Source: Bdellovibrio sp. CG22_combo_CG10-13_8_21_14_all_39_27
GTDB taxonomy: Bacteria; Bdellovibrionota; Bacteriovoracia; Bacteriovoracales; Bacteriovoracaceae
DNA length: 62,550 bases
Assembly (NCBI GenBank): GCA_002786715.1
Contig: PCTW01000003.1
Coordinates: 1 to 62,550 of the forward strand
Direction: 5' to 3'
The notes under the pieces are model-generated. The model worked only from the letters and a program-made list of their open reading frames with translations. It was not told where the DNA came from and made no database searches. Made by a program: the position numbers and the translations under genes. How positions within the stretch are numbered: position 1 is the first letter of the stretch; each line of letters opens with the position of its first letter. Shown here one piece after another: positions 61,518 to 62,550 of the stretch.

Positions 61518-62090
61518 CTAGAAGTCATATGGCGAGGGATTAGAAACATCGTGGGATCTAAGATTTCCATAGAGATCAACTGTCATCGCAATTGTTTTAT
61601 GACCTAATATGGCCTTGAGCTGATACATCTCTCCACCTTTCTTTAAAAAGTTATAAGCAAAGGAATGTCTTAGAGCATGGCATCCCCAATCCTTTCCCGG
61701 GATTGGATAAAGTCTTTTAAGTCTCGTCACCATTCGATGAATCTTTTGACGGTGAAGCTTTCTTCCTTCCTCATTGATAAAGACGTATTGGTGTTTTAAA
61801 TCTTTAAAGCGTAGAAATTGAAGAAGACTCCTAAGCCCCTTGGACATTTCTATACTACGGGATTCTCCATTCTTCGTTTCTCTAAATGTAAGTCTATTGG
61901 TGGCAAAGTCCACATCCGTCCAGCATAGATTTGCCACCTCTGATCTTCTTGCTCCCGTTTGAACGATGGCGTAGAGAAAAGGATAAAGAATATTAGGACT
62001 ATATTTGAAAGCTCCATCTAGCATTTCTTTAAGCTCCTCAGCAAGGATTTTACCTGTAGAAAGAATTAAAAAGCGAAAAGAAATTATCAT
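61518..62090 (-). pseudogene. Tyrosine recombinase, catalytic domain only
   Basis: The 190-residue frame contains a full phage-integrase catalytic domain. The first Arg is in TGARRSEVANLCW, the HxxR box in HALRHSFAYNFL, the later His in LGHKTIAMTVDLYG and the Tyr in the same segment. The N-terminal SAM-like DNA-binding domain of about 100 residues is missing; upstream sequence on the minus strand shows no trace of it. The gene is most likely a remnant of an integrative element, though a short recombinase cannot be excluded. The RHS and GIY-YIG genes next to it support an accessory region. Confidence 0.7.
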
Positions 62091-62099
62091 TCCCTTGCA

Positions 62100-62280
62100 A
62101 CAAGGTGCTGACGGGATCTTACTTTTTTATCTTTTCTATCGTGATGTGCTAATCTCGTCATTCGTGGCGTTCCGCTTCTTCACTTTTGGCCTTCGACGAA
62201 GAAGTGCTCGTTACGATCTTGGTGATACGATGAATCCATTCTCTCGTTGGCCCCGAACCCTGTCTCTCATGAATTAGCTT
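62100..62280. other. Unassigned GC-richer stretch upstream of integrase
   Basis: The segment is open in more than one frame on both strands but has no convincing ribosome site or family match. It may be a genome-repeated intergenic sequence or the eroded 5' part of a mobile element. Confidence 0.25.
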
Positions 62281-62389
62281 CATGGAATTTTTTTACGATT
62301 CACACAATTCTTTTCACAAAACTTTTACTAAAAGTAAACCTGTCGTGAAAAAGTGATATTCATAAAATTTATGAAAGGCTCTTTAAAAA

Positions 62390-62442
62390 GGTTCCAACAC
62401 CTTTTTCCTTATGCACTGTTTAAGGAAAAAGGTGTTGGAACC
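62390..62442. repeat. Perfect 22-bp inverted repeat (REP/BIME-like)
   Basis: The arm 62390-62411 (begins GGTTCCAACACC) is perfectly complementary to 62421-62442 (ends GGTGTTGGAACC), with a nine-base loop. Each arm itself contains a small hairpin AAAAAGGT...ACCTTTTT. Two inverted copies of a hairpin unit is the BIME plan of REP elements associated with REP-associated tyrosine transposases. Confidence 0.7.
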
Positions 62443-62470
62443 AAAAAAAGGGCCTTCCGAAGAAGGCCCT
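62443..62470 (-). terminator. Rho-independent terminator
   Basis: GGGCCTTC-CGAA-GAAGGCCC (62450-62469) followed on the minus strand by a run of T. It serves a leftward gene that enters from beyond the right end. Confidence 0.88.
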
Positions 62471-62498
62471 GAATTCGTCTAGGATTTTACTGGTTAGA

Positions 62499-62550
62499 TT
62501 ATCTCTTAATGTTAAGAACTTCTTGCAACATTTGATCTGCTGTAGTCAGA
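62499..62550 (-). CDS. 3' end of a gene entering from the right
   Basis: The minus strand reads in frame to TAA with the C-terminal residues LTTADQMLQEVLNIKR, 29 bases before the terminator stem. The frame is chosen because it gives a plausible helical tail and the right distance to the terminator. Too little is present to name the product. Confidence 0.5.
   Translation of the reverse strand, partial: LTTADQMLQEVLNIKR

Noticed and set aside
62005-62277. 90-codon plus-strand frame opposite the integrase start
   Set aside because: It partly mirrors the integrase codons, has no ribosome-binding site and no family.
1-62550. CRISPR arrays, rRNA genes, intact insertion sequences
   Set aside because: I looked for regular spaced repeats, rRNA signatures and transposase genes with terminal repeats and saw none; short or diverged elements could be missed by eye.

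Overview
The window reads as a chromosomal segment of a moderately AT-rich Gram-negative bacterium. Gene density is high, operons are short, and stop/start overlaps (ATGA, TAATG) are common. I infer a member of the Bdellovibrionota, most likely a Bacteriovorax/Peredibacter-like lineage. The reasons are the outer-membrane lipoprotein and beta-barrel genes, the RodA/PBP2/MreCD elongasome, many small secreted proteins, an HD-GYP protein and a Lys/Ala-rich histone-like protein. No 16S/23S gene is present to prove this. I saw no rRNA, no convincing tRNA and no CRISPR array.

Left part (1-10 kb). A minus-strand block encodes an ATP-binding protein and an FtsX-type permease with a LolA-like protein and a beta-barrel, which together look like an envelope export or lipoprotein-trafficking set. 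It is followed by a DUF2202 lipoprotein, an LTXXQ/CnrX-like periplasmic protein, an ECF sigma factor and a one-TM anti-sigma candidate, resembling a metal or envelope stress sensor. Rightward genes then encode a polysaccharide deacetylase, a membrane protein, a two-haem-motif lipoprotein, a DUF1499 protein and a secreted Cys-containing protein.

Nucleotide and carbon metabolism (10-33 kb). A five-gene minus-strand operon (CoA-acylating semialdehyde dehydrogenase, URC1-like GTP cyclohydrolase II homologue, DUF1688/URC4, upp, udk) fits the URC route of uracil catabolism. It is followed by manA, a Lon-N domain protein, a dolichol/DGK1-like kinase, a MinD-like ATPase, an unusual J-domain/RodZ-HTH fusion, an RluA-type pseudouridine synthase, pgeF, a VKOR-DsbA fusion, a TatD nuclease and a CPBP protein. 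The classical gap-pgk-tpiA-secG cluster comes next, with a PLP enzyme and an HD-GYP protein after it.

Middle (33-51 kb). This part holds a fatty-acid desaturase, ssb, a possible minus-strand structured RNA, a TadE/TadG-like protein, a histone-like protein with an acidic tail, a glutaredoxin, an HD phosphohydrolase, a DUF350-like membrane pair, a Cys-less rhodanese and a MarR regulator. The elongasome genes mreC-mreD-mrdA-rodA follow, then a PpiD-like chaperone and a ferredoxin.

Right end (51-62.5 kb) is accessory in character. A small lipoprotein precedes a giant secreted RHS/YD-repeat protein of about 2,936 residues. It has Ig-like and PKD domains, an apparent NHL-like segment, a teneurin-like YD shell and a 148-residue variable C-terminal tip. 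Behind it come a candidate immunity protein and a free-standing GIY-YIG-like protein. A 5'-truncated tyrosine recombinase lies among repeated CCCAATTGGG-type motifs. A perfect 22-bp inverted repeat and a terminator for a gene entering from the right close the window.
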